A DNA stretch of 64,000 nt, from positions 620,001 through 684,000 of the forward strand of contig MSED01000009.1 in NCBI GenBank assembly GCA_002099365.1, written 5' to 3'. A program made the position numbers and the translations under genes. How positions within the stretch are numbered: the stretch's first letter is position 1; each line of letters starts with the position of its first letter. The stretch is from Phialophora verrucosa. Taxonomy: Eukaryota; Ascomycota; Eurotiomycetes; Chaetothyriales; Herpotrichiellaceae. Below are positions 1 through 10,108 of the stretch, one piece after another. A model generated the notes under the pieces. The model worked only from the letters and a program-made list of their open reading frames with translations. It was not told the DNA's origin and searched no databases.

Positions 1-654
1 AAAGACATAGTGGTAGCAAGGCTGAGGAAACCGGAATAAAAGTGAATCCCTAGGTAAGATCAGTGTATTCACCATAATCACACGCAAAACTGTTCGCAGA
101 CCAACCTACTGTAAGTATTTAGCTGGTCCAACCATCTCTGAGCCCTTTCGGTCCAGTTATGGGATTCAACCCAGTGACCGTTGACTTCGGAGCATCACGA
201 GTTCAAATTCTCGAACTAGCTCGCGGATCGGGCGGAAATCACGGATTAGTATATTTGAGGGTAGAAAAAAGGGGTGCGCCTGTTCGGATCTCTATTCAAA
301 CGTCAAGACAATCATCTGATTTGTGCAATGTTTTTGGGACTAGAGTGAGGCTGTTTGTGCGCGGGCGGTGTTCTAGAGAGGGCGGTCTCCATCCTCAAAG
401 AGCGAACAGCTATATGTATACTATGGAATCGTATTGCCAGCCCAATGAGGGGTGAGACAGTACGGTACGGGTTATTGGTGAACTGTGTAAGGAGTATTTC
501 CTGCGTCATCCTTCACCGTGGTAATGTTTCGCATTTGAGGAACGAACAGTCTGATAATAAATTTGACTCAGAGATGGATGGCTGGTATGACATTGACGCA
601 GCTCCGACAGCAACCTTGGTGCAGAATGTTCGATGGGGTATTCGGTCCCGGTGA
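1..654. other. Intergenic, no gene seen
   Basis: No reading frame here has a recognisable domain or plausible splice structure. Small open frames occur on both strands but overlap one another and look like chance. A GTTCAAATTC-like string near 198-207 recalls a tRNA T-loop, but the stem does not pair. Confidence 0.5.
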
Positions 655-1745
655 TCAAACCGCCGATATAATGTAGTCGCCCAGAATGCGGTTGCGGAAT
701 CCAGCCTCGCGGTACATGAAGGAGTACGGGAGACGTGCCACTATTGGTATAGGGAACTTCTGAGCCAGGAAACAAACACCTCGCCAACCATCTTCGACGG
801 TAGAACTCGACGGCATCCTCGGTTGCGTCTTTGTGCTTCTGTATAAAACTCTTCGGAATGGTGTCCCAGTTCGGATTGAAACTCTCGCGCCAGCACTACA
901 GCGTTCGAATGTAGTGCGGGCCTATATTCTAGACCGTTTCCACTTCCAGAACTTCCTTTGACTCGGCATGGATGACCGAAAGGAGTTGTTTGATGGCCGG
1001 AAGGTAGCCACCAGGGAACACGGACCGGTTGATGAAAGTGTCGACCTTGGGGCTTTTATCATGGATCTTGCAGGTCTGTCAACTTTCACTCCGTTGGGGG
1101 CAGACGCTCGATTGATACTTACGTAGTTAATGCTTGTGATGGCCTGGACAACCAAGATGCCACCTTCGGGCTTGAGAAGTTTGGAAATGGTCGCAAAGTA
1201 GCTTTTCAAGGACTTCTCGCCATCATATGCTCAGCCATCTCCGCCGACGCGACCCTATCATAGCCACCCCTGGGAATAGGAGCCTCCCGGTAGTCGCATA
1301 GCAGGATGTCGATCTTATTCTCCAGACCAGCGGCTCGGATTCGTTGCTCCGCGAGTGCCTCTCAGTGTCAGTTCTGTCACACGGCACCCCGTCGTCTTTG
1401 CCGCCTTCATCGCAAGATAGCCCCGTCCACAGCTGATGTCAAGAATGGGATGAGATGATGCGGTTCAATCCTTGCCTTGTTTGAGGAAGTCGTGGATCTT
1501 GTGGATCTGGGCGAGTTCCAACGGTTCAGATGACTCCCCAGACCACAGCGCCGCGGAGTAGTTCATGTTTGGTGACAGGAAAGCTTGAAAGAGGTCGCTG
1601 GGACGTGTCAATGAAAGTTGGCATGCTCGCGGGCTTGCGCATTGTGGTTTTTGGCCCGAAACAGAAGGCGTGTGACCCGTGTTACCAACTAGTAAAGCAG
1701 ATTACTTCCCGAAACCCCCAGAGCACCACGATTAAAGATGTAGAT
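655..1745 (-). pseudogene. Decayed cyclopropane-fatty-acyl-phospholipid synthase (SAM methyltransferase)
   Basis: Reading the minus strand in pieces gives a recognisable CFA-synthase/mycolic-acid-methyltransferase order: FLSPNMNYSAALW (about 1550-1600), a SAM-binding ILDISCGRGYLA (about 1420-1460), AEMAEHMM, LLKPEGGILVVQAI, then INRSVFPGGYLP, ESFNPNWDTIPKSF and a C-terminal SFMYREAGFRNRILGDYI. The frame is broken by in-frame stops at about 1465-1467, 929-931 and 896-898, and by several frameshifts. An intron with intact GTAAGT donor and CAG acceptor (1076-1122) still joins the two best-preserved blocks in frame, which shows this was a normal spliced gene. The intact enzyme would transfer a methylene group from S-adenosylmethionine to unsaturated phospholipid acyl chains. 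No intact copy is visible in the window. The 5' limit is uncertain: weak similarity (RLLFRAKN, IFNRGALG) continues to about 1745. Confidence 0.8.
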
Positions 1746-3725
1746 CTGTAGCCACACAAGACCAGCCTCTCATCATATGGAGATAAACGTCTCCTTCTAC
1801 AAGATCAAACGCCTGACACAATCACGTCCACGCATTGGCGTCTTTTACCACCACCGCGATTGCCTCTTTCTCACTTGTAGCTCTCTCCGCCGCTTGGCCG
1901 AACATGATCTTTCTCGTTCTGATAATTCATTATCGGGTTCGGTCGCCCATGCCGAATTCGCTTCAAAGCCCGAAGCACGAATGCTGGGTGTAGAACTGCA
2001 GCCGATTGTCTAACATTGTGGAACCGGCCTTAGTATGCACTGTACTGTGGAACCCGTAGAGATGTACTGTAGTCATTTTGGCGAGCGGAGAAAGGTCCAG
2101 CTAACAGTAAATTGGAGCTTTGGGGATGGGGACATCTCAAGGGGCCGCGGGACTGATGCTCGATCTCGCCTAGGTGAGGGCTAAGTAGCCCGAGGCGCTT
2201 AGCTAAATAATGGGGGCAGCCGAGAGTTCTTAGCTGGCGAATGTCCGGAGAGTTCCGTCTCCTACTCGTGTTGTATCTTACCCTTCGCCGTCGCATATAC
2301 TCTTTGCACACAGTCTTCTTGGTCTTGCAGAGCCGGTGCAGAATGAATTTGGCTGCAGTGAATCCAAAACGTACTGAAAGTTACCAAACCACATTGAAAA
2401 TGCTCCGTGTACTGGCCAAGTCATCACTAGATGCGGAGGCACCTTTGATCTTGCATCCTGTTGGTTCACACATTCGCCAGTTTGGATGACAAGCCTCACC
2501 AACCGGAGGATGAAGTCGCCGATCCCATTTTGGTATCCGTATGATTCATGTCTAACCGTGGCACTGCAGCTACATGACTCTGTCTCTGTCGCAAGAAGCT
2601 GGACGTGGCTGAGATTCCTTGCAAGAAGATATTGCAGCTGGATCCTTCAGCGGGGGTGTTACATCAGGCTAAGAGACGGATCGAGGATGCCCTTTTGGCT
2701 TTCAAGCACCCTCTGCTGGGCTGAACGGCGCAGGCTTGACAAGACGCTTCATCATCACCCTGATTCCTGAAGAAGGAAGTTGGAACAATGCCAAACCAGT
2801 ACAGGAGCGCATGGAAAGTGTTTCAGAAAGCGACTACTATGCACAACGTGGTCGTGCCCTGACAAGGGTGCCTCGTGCCGTTGCGGGGAACGGTACGAAT
2901 CAAGTCCCTGCTGCAAGAAGCAGTAGCGCAGCCGCATGCCGTGCTCGCATCCACTCGGACACCGGTTGATTCGCTATTCCCTCAAGCGTACAGTGCTGAA
3001 GAGACTTCCGATGCTCAAATTATGCACGCAGACTTATCACATGAGGCAGATTCCCTGGTCAAACACTCTCCTGAACGCCCACATACCTTAGTGCGCCCGG
3101 CGTCTATGAGACCTACAACGCAACAATTCATTGGGCACGAGGATCCTTCGCGTGATTGAGCAGTCTTGCAAGCCTCAGCGGACACGGCACAGCAACCGAG
3201 ATCAACCACATGGATCGATAACAAACCAGCCATATGTGGTATAGGACGAAGACTTTGATCCTTGCAATGGAACATCCTCCGACGCGTGAATGTTTGCTCT
3301 TCCATTTTGGTTCTATGGCCCGAGTCCGCGAATTAGCGACCAGCCATGGACCCGAAAGCTGGATTGTTATCTGGGGCTGAGCATCCTTTCCCGCAGGACT
3401 TACCTGGGGTTAGGCGCAAGATAACGCGCGCTTAAGGGGCGTCCATCCAATCTCAAGCTGTGGTTGTGTATCAACATGGCGTTCCTAGTGCTTCCAGCCG
3501 ACAAGACTACCTTTTGCTCTCCGGTCCGCTCAGCAGGACCCCCATGGCAACTCATTGCCCTGCTAGGGTGGTACAAGGTACGAAGCACGAGCCCAAGAAC
3601 CCGAGTCACCAGGCCAGATTTCAGAGTTGAAGCGGCTGGCCTTTAAGAACATGTCCCAGCACTTTCACCACTTCTAGCATGACCTCTGGTGAGTTCTCCG
3701 TGCTGGGTGTACCAGAGCATAAGTC
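1746..3725. other. Gene-poor stretch, about 2 kb
   Basis: No convincing gene. Open stretches on the plus strand between about 2240 and 3160 have amino-acid composition that looks somewhat coding (for example frames at 2580-2700 and 2875-3159), but they are interrupted and I recognise no family. They could be another eroded gene or the 5' side of a lost neighbour. Confidence 0.4.
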
Positions 3726-5599
3726 ATGGATCCTGTCTCTGGCGCGCTGGGGGTGGTAGCAGGTGTTACAAGTATAGTGTCCGTCATTGGCAAGTCAGTT
3801 GTTGCCCTGAATCAACTCCGCCAGAGGTATCGAGACGCAGAACTCAATATCACACTCCTAACCGGTCAGCTACGGATCGTCCAAAGAGCACTACTTCAGG
3901 TCCAAGGGTGGGCGGAAAGCTTACAGGGCGATTCCCAACACTACCAGCTCTTGATCGACCTTGAAGATGCAATTACTCATTGCAAGCTCCTTGTCGAGTA
4001 TATCCACAACCAGATCTCGAAGTTTCAGTGGGGCGACGACATGTTGCTCGGAGCCGGAAGCAAAGTCATCTACTTGCTCGAGGACCAAGCGACCAAAGAT
4101 TGCCTTACCCGACTACACCATCAGATCGGCGCTCTCAACCTGTGCCTGACGGCCACTCAATGGTATGTGTGAGTCGATTTTCTTGAAGAAGCCATCGCTG
4201 ATCAAAGCAGCCGAACCCCAAACGACCAAAAACAGCTGCTGGAGAGGAAAGAGAGCAGAAAAGTCTTCAATCGGGCAAAAGACGATGCTACGTCCCTCGT
4301 CGGCTTCCGTGATTCCGCCTCCTTTGCCACCTTCCGGACGGGCTTGTCGACGGATACGAAACTGTCAAGGACGTTCGACTTCGATGGCCTGCTATTGAGA
4401 CACAAGATCTATCAGAACACTTTCAGGTCCATGCTGAGACGTGCTACCTCTCCTACGGAAGAACGCACCGTCGAGAGAGGACAACGCCGGGCACTCTCCG
4501 ACACGCCCACTCTCCAGCTTCAGAGTACGGCGAGGGACTCCGCCAAAATTGACATGGCGCTGAAAGCAGATGCTCGTAAACTGAGTAAAGAAGTAAAAAT
4601 CCTGGCAGTTGGTGACAAGCACGGCAGATCTAGCATAGTCAAGCAGATGAGACAGCGATATGGCCAACCCTTCTCAGATGCCGAAATCGAAGACTACAGA
4701 AAGACCATCACGTCACTGGCCATCAAGGCTCTCGTTGCTATTCTGGACTATGTCACAGATCTTGGAACCGGGTTTGTCAGACAAGCCAGCAGAGATCATG
4801 CCGACATTGTCCTGGAATTTGCTAAGTCTGGCGCGCCAGAATGGAGAGTGCCCGCGGGAGTTGCAGCCTCTGTGAAGTACATTTGGAGGAACTGGCATGT
4901 CCAACAAGCCTTTTCAGTCATGCGACAAGATGGGCAGACTGCATTGTGAGTCGTGCGGTTCCGACACGTGAGATTCGCTAATAGTTGCGCAGCTACCTCA
5001 ACGCAATCGAAAGGATCTGTCGGCCTGACTACACCCCTAGCAACACTGATATCATACGAGCGCCAGAGAACTTCGAGACAATGCGAGAAACCGAGTTGAT
5101 CATGCCGTCCTCTACACTGCGCGTGGTCGAACTGCGGGAGAAGCACGCCATGAAGATCATTTCGCAGTTTGCCGATATTCAGTTCTGCCTGTTTACCATC
5201 GACCTGACATGCTATGAGCGGTATCACGATGACACCGATCGGACCAACGAGCTTCGAGAAAGACTGTCGTACCTCAAAGGCATCTGTCAGTCCAACTACT
5301 TCTCCAAGAGCATAATCCTACTCGTTTTCACCAATGCGACGGCGTTCAGAGACCGGATTGCCGTCTCGCCCATGAAGAGTCATTTTGAGGACTATACGGC
5401 TGGCAATGACTTCGATGCGGCAACGAAGTATATCCTGAAAAGATGCAGACAAGTCAATCGACTAGGACTGCCACTGTTCTGGCATATCCATGATTTCAAC
5501 GAAGGTGAGGCTGAGGCCATCGATCAATTCTTCAGGCATTCTGCTGCCAGCTTTACTGCGGTGTCGTGGTTGAGGGACGTTGGCATCGGTGGAGCATGA
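3726..5599 (+). CDS. Pseudo-G-protein alpha subunit fused to a fungal N-terminal helical domain
   Basis: Three exons (introns 4163-4210 and 4946-4992) give 592 residues. Residues 1 to about 150 (MDPVSGALGVVAGVTSIV...) resemble the helical N-terminal domain found on many fungal STAND/NLR-like and ankyrin proteins. From about residue 270 the sequence follows a G-alpha fold: the beta-1/P-loop position (ILAVGDKHGRSS, 287 is the last Ser), a helical domain, a switch I region (DIIRAPENFET, 410-420), switch II (VVELREKH, about 435-442), the G4 position (LLVFTNATAF, 500-509) and the very G-alpha-like DYTAGNDFDAATKYIL (524-539). All five nucleotide-binding boxes are degraded: no GxGESGKS, no Arg-Thr-Thr-Gly switch, no DVGGQR, no NKxD and no TCAT. 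It therefore probably cannot hydrolyse GTP and may act as a scaffold or decoy. Canonical G-alpha proteins are about 350 residues. The reading frame is intact, so this is a divergent gene, not an obvious pseudogene. Confidence 0.8.
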
Positions 5600-5945
5600 G
5601 TCCAGGAATCTGGACCGGGAAGAGGGACGGAGAAGAAGATGGTCATGGCCGTGTACAAGAAATTCATACCCAGGCTGTATCAAAGTTACATACGCTGCTC
5701 GTAATGAAGGAGGGGTCGAGGGGCGTATCGACGAGGCTGCGACGCGAGGCTGTGGCCGATAACGGGCATGGCGTCATTGGTAAAATACAGTACACCATCA
5801 CGCCTCTGTTTCGAGCAATTACTAAACTTTCACAGCCAACTGCTGTTTCACCACCTGCTTCTTTTCTGCCTCTTCCTCCTCCTGCTCGTTCGATCCTAAT
5901 ACTGCTCCTCCTGCTGCTGAACTCTGGCCGCACAAGACAGCCGTC
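5600..5945. other. Promoter/leader of the glutaredoxin gene
   Basis: The gap between two same-strand genes holds the 3' end of the upstream transcript and a pyrimidine-rich stretch (about 5850-5930, CTTCCTCCTCC-type) just before the glutaredoxin ATG, as is common in fungal core promoters. Nothing else is seen. Confidence 0.4.
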
Positions 5946-7037
5946 ATGGCGACACTTAGCCTCCAAGAAATTACATCCGAAGAGCAATTCAACTCGCTCA
6001 CCTCTTCCTCCCCTTCCTCAGTCTTCATCCTCTATTTCCACACCCCCTGGGCCGCACCATGCGCCCAGATGACCACCATTCTCTCCGCCCTCGCAAGCAC
6101 ATACCCGTCCTCCCGCTCCTCGGACCTCTCCTTCCTGAGCATCAACGCCGAAGAGATACCTGAAATCTCCGAGACCTACGACGTGACAGCCGTTCCCTTC
6201 ACGGTCATCGCCCGGGGCGGCAAAGTGTTAGAGAGCGTGTCCGGCTCCGATGCGACCAAGGTGCGGACTGCGGTGGAGAAATACGCCGGCACAGGCGCCG
6301 CCCCTGCACCCGCAAACGGTAGCGCGAGCATCCCGCCCGCCCTGAAAGCCGAGCCCCAGACGCAGAGCACGCTGGGGCAGCCGAACGGCGTGAACGGCAC
6401 AGCCACCAAAGATCTCAGTGGATATGCGCCCAAGGACAGCGACCCGCAGACCGCTCCCGCATACTCCGGCGGAGCGGAGGCAAGCGAGGAGTTGAACGAA
6501 CGGCTGGGCAAACTGGTCAAGGCTGCGTAAGTGACCTGAGGAGAGCAGAACGATAAATCTATGAAGGAAAAGCTTCGCTGACGATGCGCTCTGACAGACC
6601 AGTCATGCTCTTCATGAAGGGGACGCCCTCCGCGCCACAATGCGGCTTCAGTCGCCAGCTGGTCAGTATACTGCGCGAAAACCAGGTGAAATACGGGTAC
6701 GTGACGTTACGGACGGTGGAGTGGTTATATCTCTATCTTCCTCTGTAGCTGAGAGATCGAATGATCAAGTGACTAACGGGTACCAGATTCTTCAACATCC
6801 TCGCCGACGACGAGGTCCGCCAGGGCCTCAAGGCCTACTCCGACTGGCCTACCTTTCCACAATTATACACCAACGGGGAATTGGTTGGTGGGTTGGACAT
6901 CGTATGTTCTCCTTCCGTTCCGAATCCAGGTTTCACGATGTCTTGCGTTGCTAACGACTACGTACGCGCAGGTTCGAGAAGAGTTAGAATCCGACCCGGA
7001 CTTTTTCACGCCGTTCAGAGCGAGTGCGACGGCGTGA
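5946..7037 (+). CDS. GRX4: Monothiol glutaredoxin, Grx3/Grx4 type
   Basis: Four exons (introns 6527-6597, 6697-6786, 6902-6971) give 286 residues. The N-terminal thioredoxin-like domain (about 1-115) carries WAAPC (35-39), a single-Cys relic of the WCGPC site. An Ala/Pro/Gly-rich linker (about 118-175) leads to the glutaredoxin domain, with [10 protein letters not shown] and the invariant CGFS (Cys209). Proteins of this type bind a glutathione-ligated [2Fe-2S] cluster at the CGFS Cys, deliver iron-sulfur or iron information in cytosol and nucleus, and in fungi restrain iron-responsive regulators. [19 protein letters not shown] matches the conserved glutathione-binding C-terminal part. One Trx and one Grx domain is the usual fungal architecture. 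The ATG at 5946 opens the first domain cleanly and an intact frame spans all joins. Confidence 0.93.
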
Positions 7038-7885
7038 GGAGAGACCCATTGTATTGAATTTTGATAAATCCTGAGCCACGCGTCTAATGAAAAGGAGAAT
7101 ATATATGCATGATCTGACATGACTATCCCACCCGCTGCGTATGAGAGATTGCGAATCATATGAGAGAGTTCCTTGCGACACTGCGCAGGAAAGCAGCCAG
7201 CTAGACTTCAGAGTGTTGCTGTACGGAGTATTTTCTGTTCATATCGATCAAGGGCGGGAACCATGTTTCTATGCGCTTCTTCTTCTCTCCTCACGTAACT
7301 ACCTGACGCGTTGTCCTGCTGCTTAGATACAATTACTGTAATTATGTACAATCTATCTCTCAGCAAGCTGCCCTTGAACAATCTGAGCACTGCTCATCAT
7401 CTGTTACAATAGTAAAATCTGGAGTTGGTCGTCGAGCTTTCAGTGTACAATGTCGCCGGCGAGGCGAAATTGCAGCCTGGGCCGCCTGGTACTGTATTGT
7501 GATTTCACCTGGTTGTCGCTTTCACTTGCTCCAGCGGTGAGCATGTACAGTACAGGGACATGCATGGCATGGCCTGGCCTGGCCTGCGCTGGCATTTCTC
7601 TTCCCGCCTGGCCCGGTGGGCGATGATCCGCCGATGTTGATGTCTCGTCAAGTGCCGAGATCGCATGCGGAATGTATCTGCCAGTGCTTCGTACAGGGAA
7701 TGGCTGGCGGTAGAAGGCGTGTATAGTTGACGACCACAGTGTGTCATGTCACATCATTTCATGCCGTGGTGTGGCGTGGTGACTGGTCTTGTCAACCTTG
7801 TTGGGCTGTTGTCTTCGCTCTGGTCTTAGGGCAGATGTCTTTTTTGGGAAAGTAAATCGTTTAATTTGAGAGTTCTCCTGAGGAT
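7038..7885. other. Convergent intergenic region with GGCCT-type short repeats
   Basis: Lies between the 3' ends of the glutaredoxin gene and the minus-strand dioxygenase gene. It includes a short low-complexity run of CATGGC and CTGGC units (about 7562-7592) and GTGGTGTGGCGTGGTG near 7765-7782. No gene recognised. Confidence 0.4.
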
Positions 7886-9370
7886 TTAGCGCAAGGGCAT
7901 GTCGCCAGGTTGCGTCTCCTTAAATGCTATATCGGAGGGGAAGCGGTCAAGCAGACCCGCTGCCCTGCTCACGAAGTCCTGTCTGGCAAGATAGGCGCCT
8001 CTCAACCACCTTCTACCCGAGTTCAGATCGAAGGCATTCCTAGCATGCACGACACGCAGGTTGTCGAAGATGACACAGGTTCCGCTGTCCATTTTCTCCT
8101 GGACGACCATTTCCGGTCGTTGGAGGATATCGGCAAACGCTTTGCTTGCGGAAATGAGGCGCACGAGCTCTTGGTGCTGCGTTTGCTGCAGATCGCCCAC
8201 GAAGGGAGGTGACCAGTGGACACGACCGACGTCGGACGCAAAAAGCGGGGATTGGGCGTTGTGGGTTGGCCGTTTGGGCTCATTGAGTTCGGAATGCCTC
8301 ACGATTGTTGGTTTGGAGTCTGAATAGAAATGACCGTCGTTATCGTACTCGTAGCGGATGTCATGATCCATGAGGTCAACGACTTTCGAAGGATCTTGAG
8401 TATAGAGGAGGTCAACCGCCTTGAACGTGTCTGCAAACATAGACTCGCCGCCTACGCTTTCGTTGTGTATACAATGGAGGAATTGAAAGGCAGGGGGTTC
8501 GCGCATATAGAGCAGGTCCATGTGGAATCCGAGGTACTTAGCGGTGTAGGCCACGTTTTTGGCGTCCGGTACTGATCTGACATCCCAGGTAGGCCCGTAG
8601 AACGTGTTCATGAGTGGACCCATGCGCGTGACTATCTGGGAGACGGATGCTTCTGACTCGGGGACACCGTCGACAAACACAAGCCCATCTCGCCACAGGA
8701 GGTACAACGTGTCAGCCAGCGCTTCCTCATCATTTAGATACTCATTAAAGTCGATTCGGTTGGTGTCATGTGTGAAGGACTCGGAGCTCCACAGTCTCTG
8801 AGGTACGCTATACAAGCTCCAAAGCGGATTGCGGAAAGTTTTCTCGAGGGATGCAACGGTTTTCGGGTCGAATATTGATGCTTTCCCGGGGGAATGGGGT
8901 GGAATATCGTTGCGCCAGCTGACGAGCGACTCCCCAGTCTTCGGGTTGCGAGATACCGAGGAGAAGCTGATGTCTGTGGGTATGTCCGCGTATGAGAAGT
9001 TGCGTTGTCGGTCGGAAGGGTCGATGCACTCTGCACACTTGCAAGCATCCCGAGCGAGAATTGGGGAGACTATAGGCTTGCCTCGTGCGTCAAGTAGCAT
9101 GCCCTCACTAAGCATCTGGGCTTTGGACGGCGGTATGGGAATTTGATATGTCGGAACTTCAGGAGACTGGCGGCTTGTCGTCCCGGCATCTGGTCTTGAA
9201 GCTTCGTTCGGACTGTTGACAGGATTCTCCAGTCTCGAATTCTTGGCCGTGGCCAATATCCCATTTCCTGCCTGTATCTTCTGCAATCTCTCAGTTGGCA
9301 GGCGCACTCGTTGGCCGAGCCCCTTCTGTTTCCCTGAAAGCTTGGTTATGTTACTTAAGCGAATATGCAT
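7886..9370 (-). CDS. Gamma-butyrobetaine/trimethyllysine dioxygenase-family oxygenase
   Basis: Single exon, 494 residues. After a poorly conserved basic N-terminus (about 1-70) comes the BBOX/TMLD N-terminal domain, with a zinc-type cluster RDACKCAEC (Cys110, 112, 115) and SYADIP. The TauD-like 2-oxoglutarate domain follows: GLVFVDGVP, the iron ligands GFHMD (His283, Asp285), the distal His442 in RVVHARNAF and a basic pocket RRWLRGAY (Arg454/457). Family members hydroxylate gamma-butyrobetaine to carnitine, or trimethyllysine, using Fe(II), oxygen and 2-oxoglutarate. The length is greater than animal BBOX (about 387) because of the N-terminal extension, which is rich in Arg/Lys/Ser and could hold a targeting signal. 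Fungi have several paralogues in this family, so the substrate is not certain. Confidence 0.85.
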   Translation of the reverse strand: MHIRLSNITKLSGKQKGLGQRVRLPTERLQKIQAGNGILATAKNSRLENPVNSPNEASRPDAGTTSRQSPEVPTYQIPIPPSKAQMLSEGMLLDARGKPIVSPILARDACKCAECIDPSDRQRNFSYADIPTDISFSSVSRNPKTGESLVSWRNDIPPHSPGKASIFDPKTVASLEKTFRNPLWSLYSVPQRLWSSESFTHDTNRIDFNEYLNDEEALADTLYLLWRDGLVFVDGVPESEASVSQIVTRMGPLMNTFYGPTWDVRSVPDAKNVAYTAKYLGFHMDLLYMREPPAFQFLHCIHNESVGGESMFADTFKAVDLLYTQDPSKVVDLMDHDIRYEYDNDGHFYSDSKPTIVRHSELNEPKRPTHNAQSPLFASDVGRVHWSPPFVGDLQQTQHQELVRLISASKAFADILQRPEMVVQEKMDSGTCVIFDNLRVVHARNAFDLNSGRRWLRGAYLARQDFVSRAAGLLDRFPSDIAFKETQPGDMPLR

Positions 9371-10108
9371 GGTGACGGGTGCTCGAGTTCGTCAGTCAGA
9401 GAAACTAGGGAAAACTAGAGAGTCGCTGGGAGAACAGGGGGGTTTTATACCGGCGAGGCGAAGCAATCCACCGGAAGGTCGAAAGGAAGGACATGTGAGC
9501 TCGATCCGAGGTCTGCAAGGCTGAGCAGTAGCGACAATGATTATCGCCAAGCGTGAAGCGGGAAGCAGGAAGCAGTGAGGACGTGCGGGTGTGACGTGGG
9601 TGAAGACAAGCTGCGAGGGGGGCTTAGCGGCTAACCTGCTTCCTTTGTTAAGCAAGGTGGCAGGCAGGTATGTACCTCATCACTGTCCAGGTGCCTTCCT
9701 CCCCACGGTCACGACAAACACGACCACTGACTGCATCCCCCTGCTGACATCCGATATCCTTCATTCTTTGCAGTATTTCTGTCGGCCTCGTCACGAGAGC
9801 ATCTTCCGTCTCATTCTCAGCACCTCGTCACCCGTCCCTCATCAGCGCTTTGTTGCCTGAGCCGCATCGCTGACAAAATTGAGCCAAACCGTTCGACCTT
9901 CAACCCCAGCCCAACCTCGTCACTTTCCCGTCACTGCCGCTTCACCCACTTGATCTTGCAACCAACTGACTGCATACACATTCCCCACTCAGCGCGACTG
10001 CCCCATGCCCCGCCAGAGGTAAATCATCAAGTTGAACAAGGGTGCAATTGGAGTTTGCGTGCTGCCGGACAACCTGGTCTGCGTCCGCAGCGCACCCTGT
10101 GATGAAAG
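9371..10108. other. Shared divergent promoter (dioxygenase / PP2A B subunit)
   Basis: Divergent upstream region of the minus-strand dioxygenase and the plus-strand PP2A B-subunit gene. It is C/T-rich in its right half. A short upstream open frame (ATG at 10005, five codons, TAA at 10020-10022) lies in the probable PP2A leader. AGAGGTAAAT at its end could alternatively be a splice donor of a 5'UTR intron. Confidence 0.4.

Noticed and set aside
192..215. tRNA-like T-loop (GTTCAAATTC)
   Set aside because: The flanking bases do not form a 5-bp T-stem and no matching acceptor, D or anticodon arms can be drawn.
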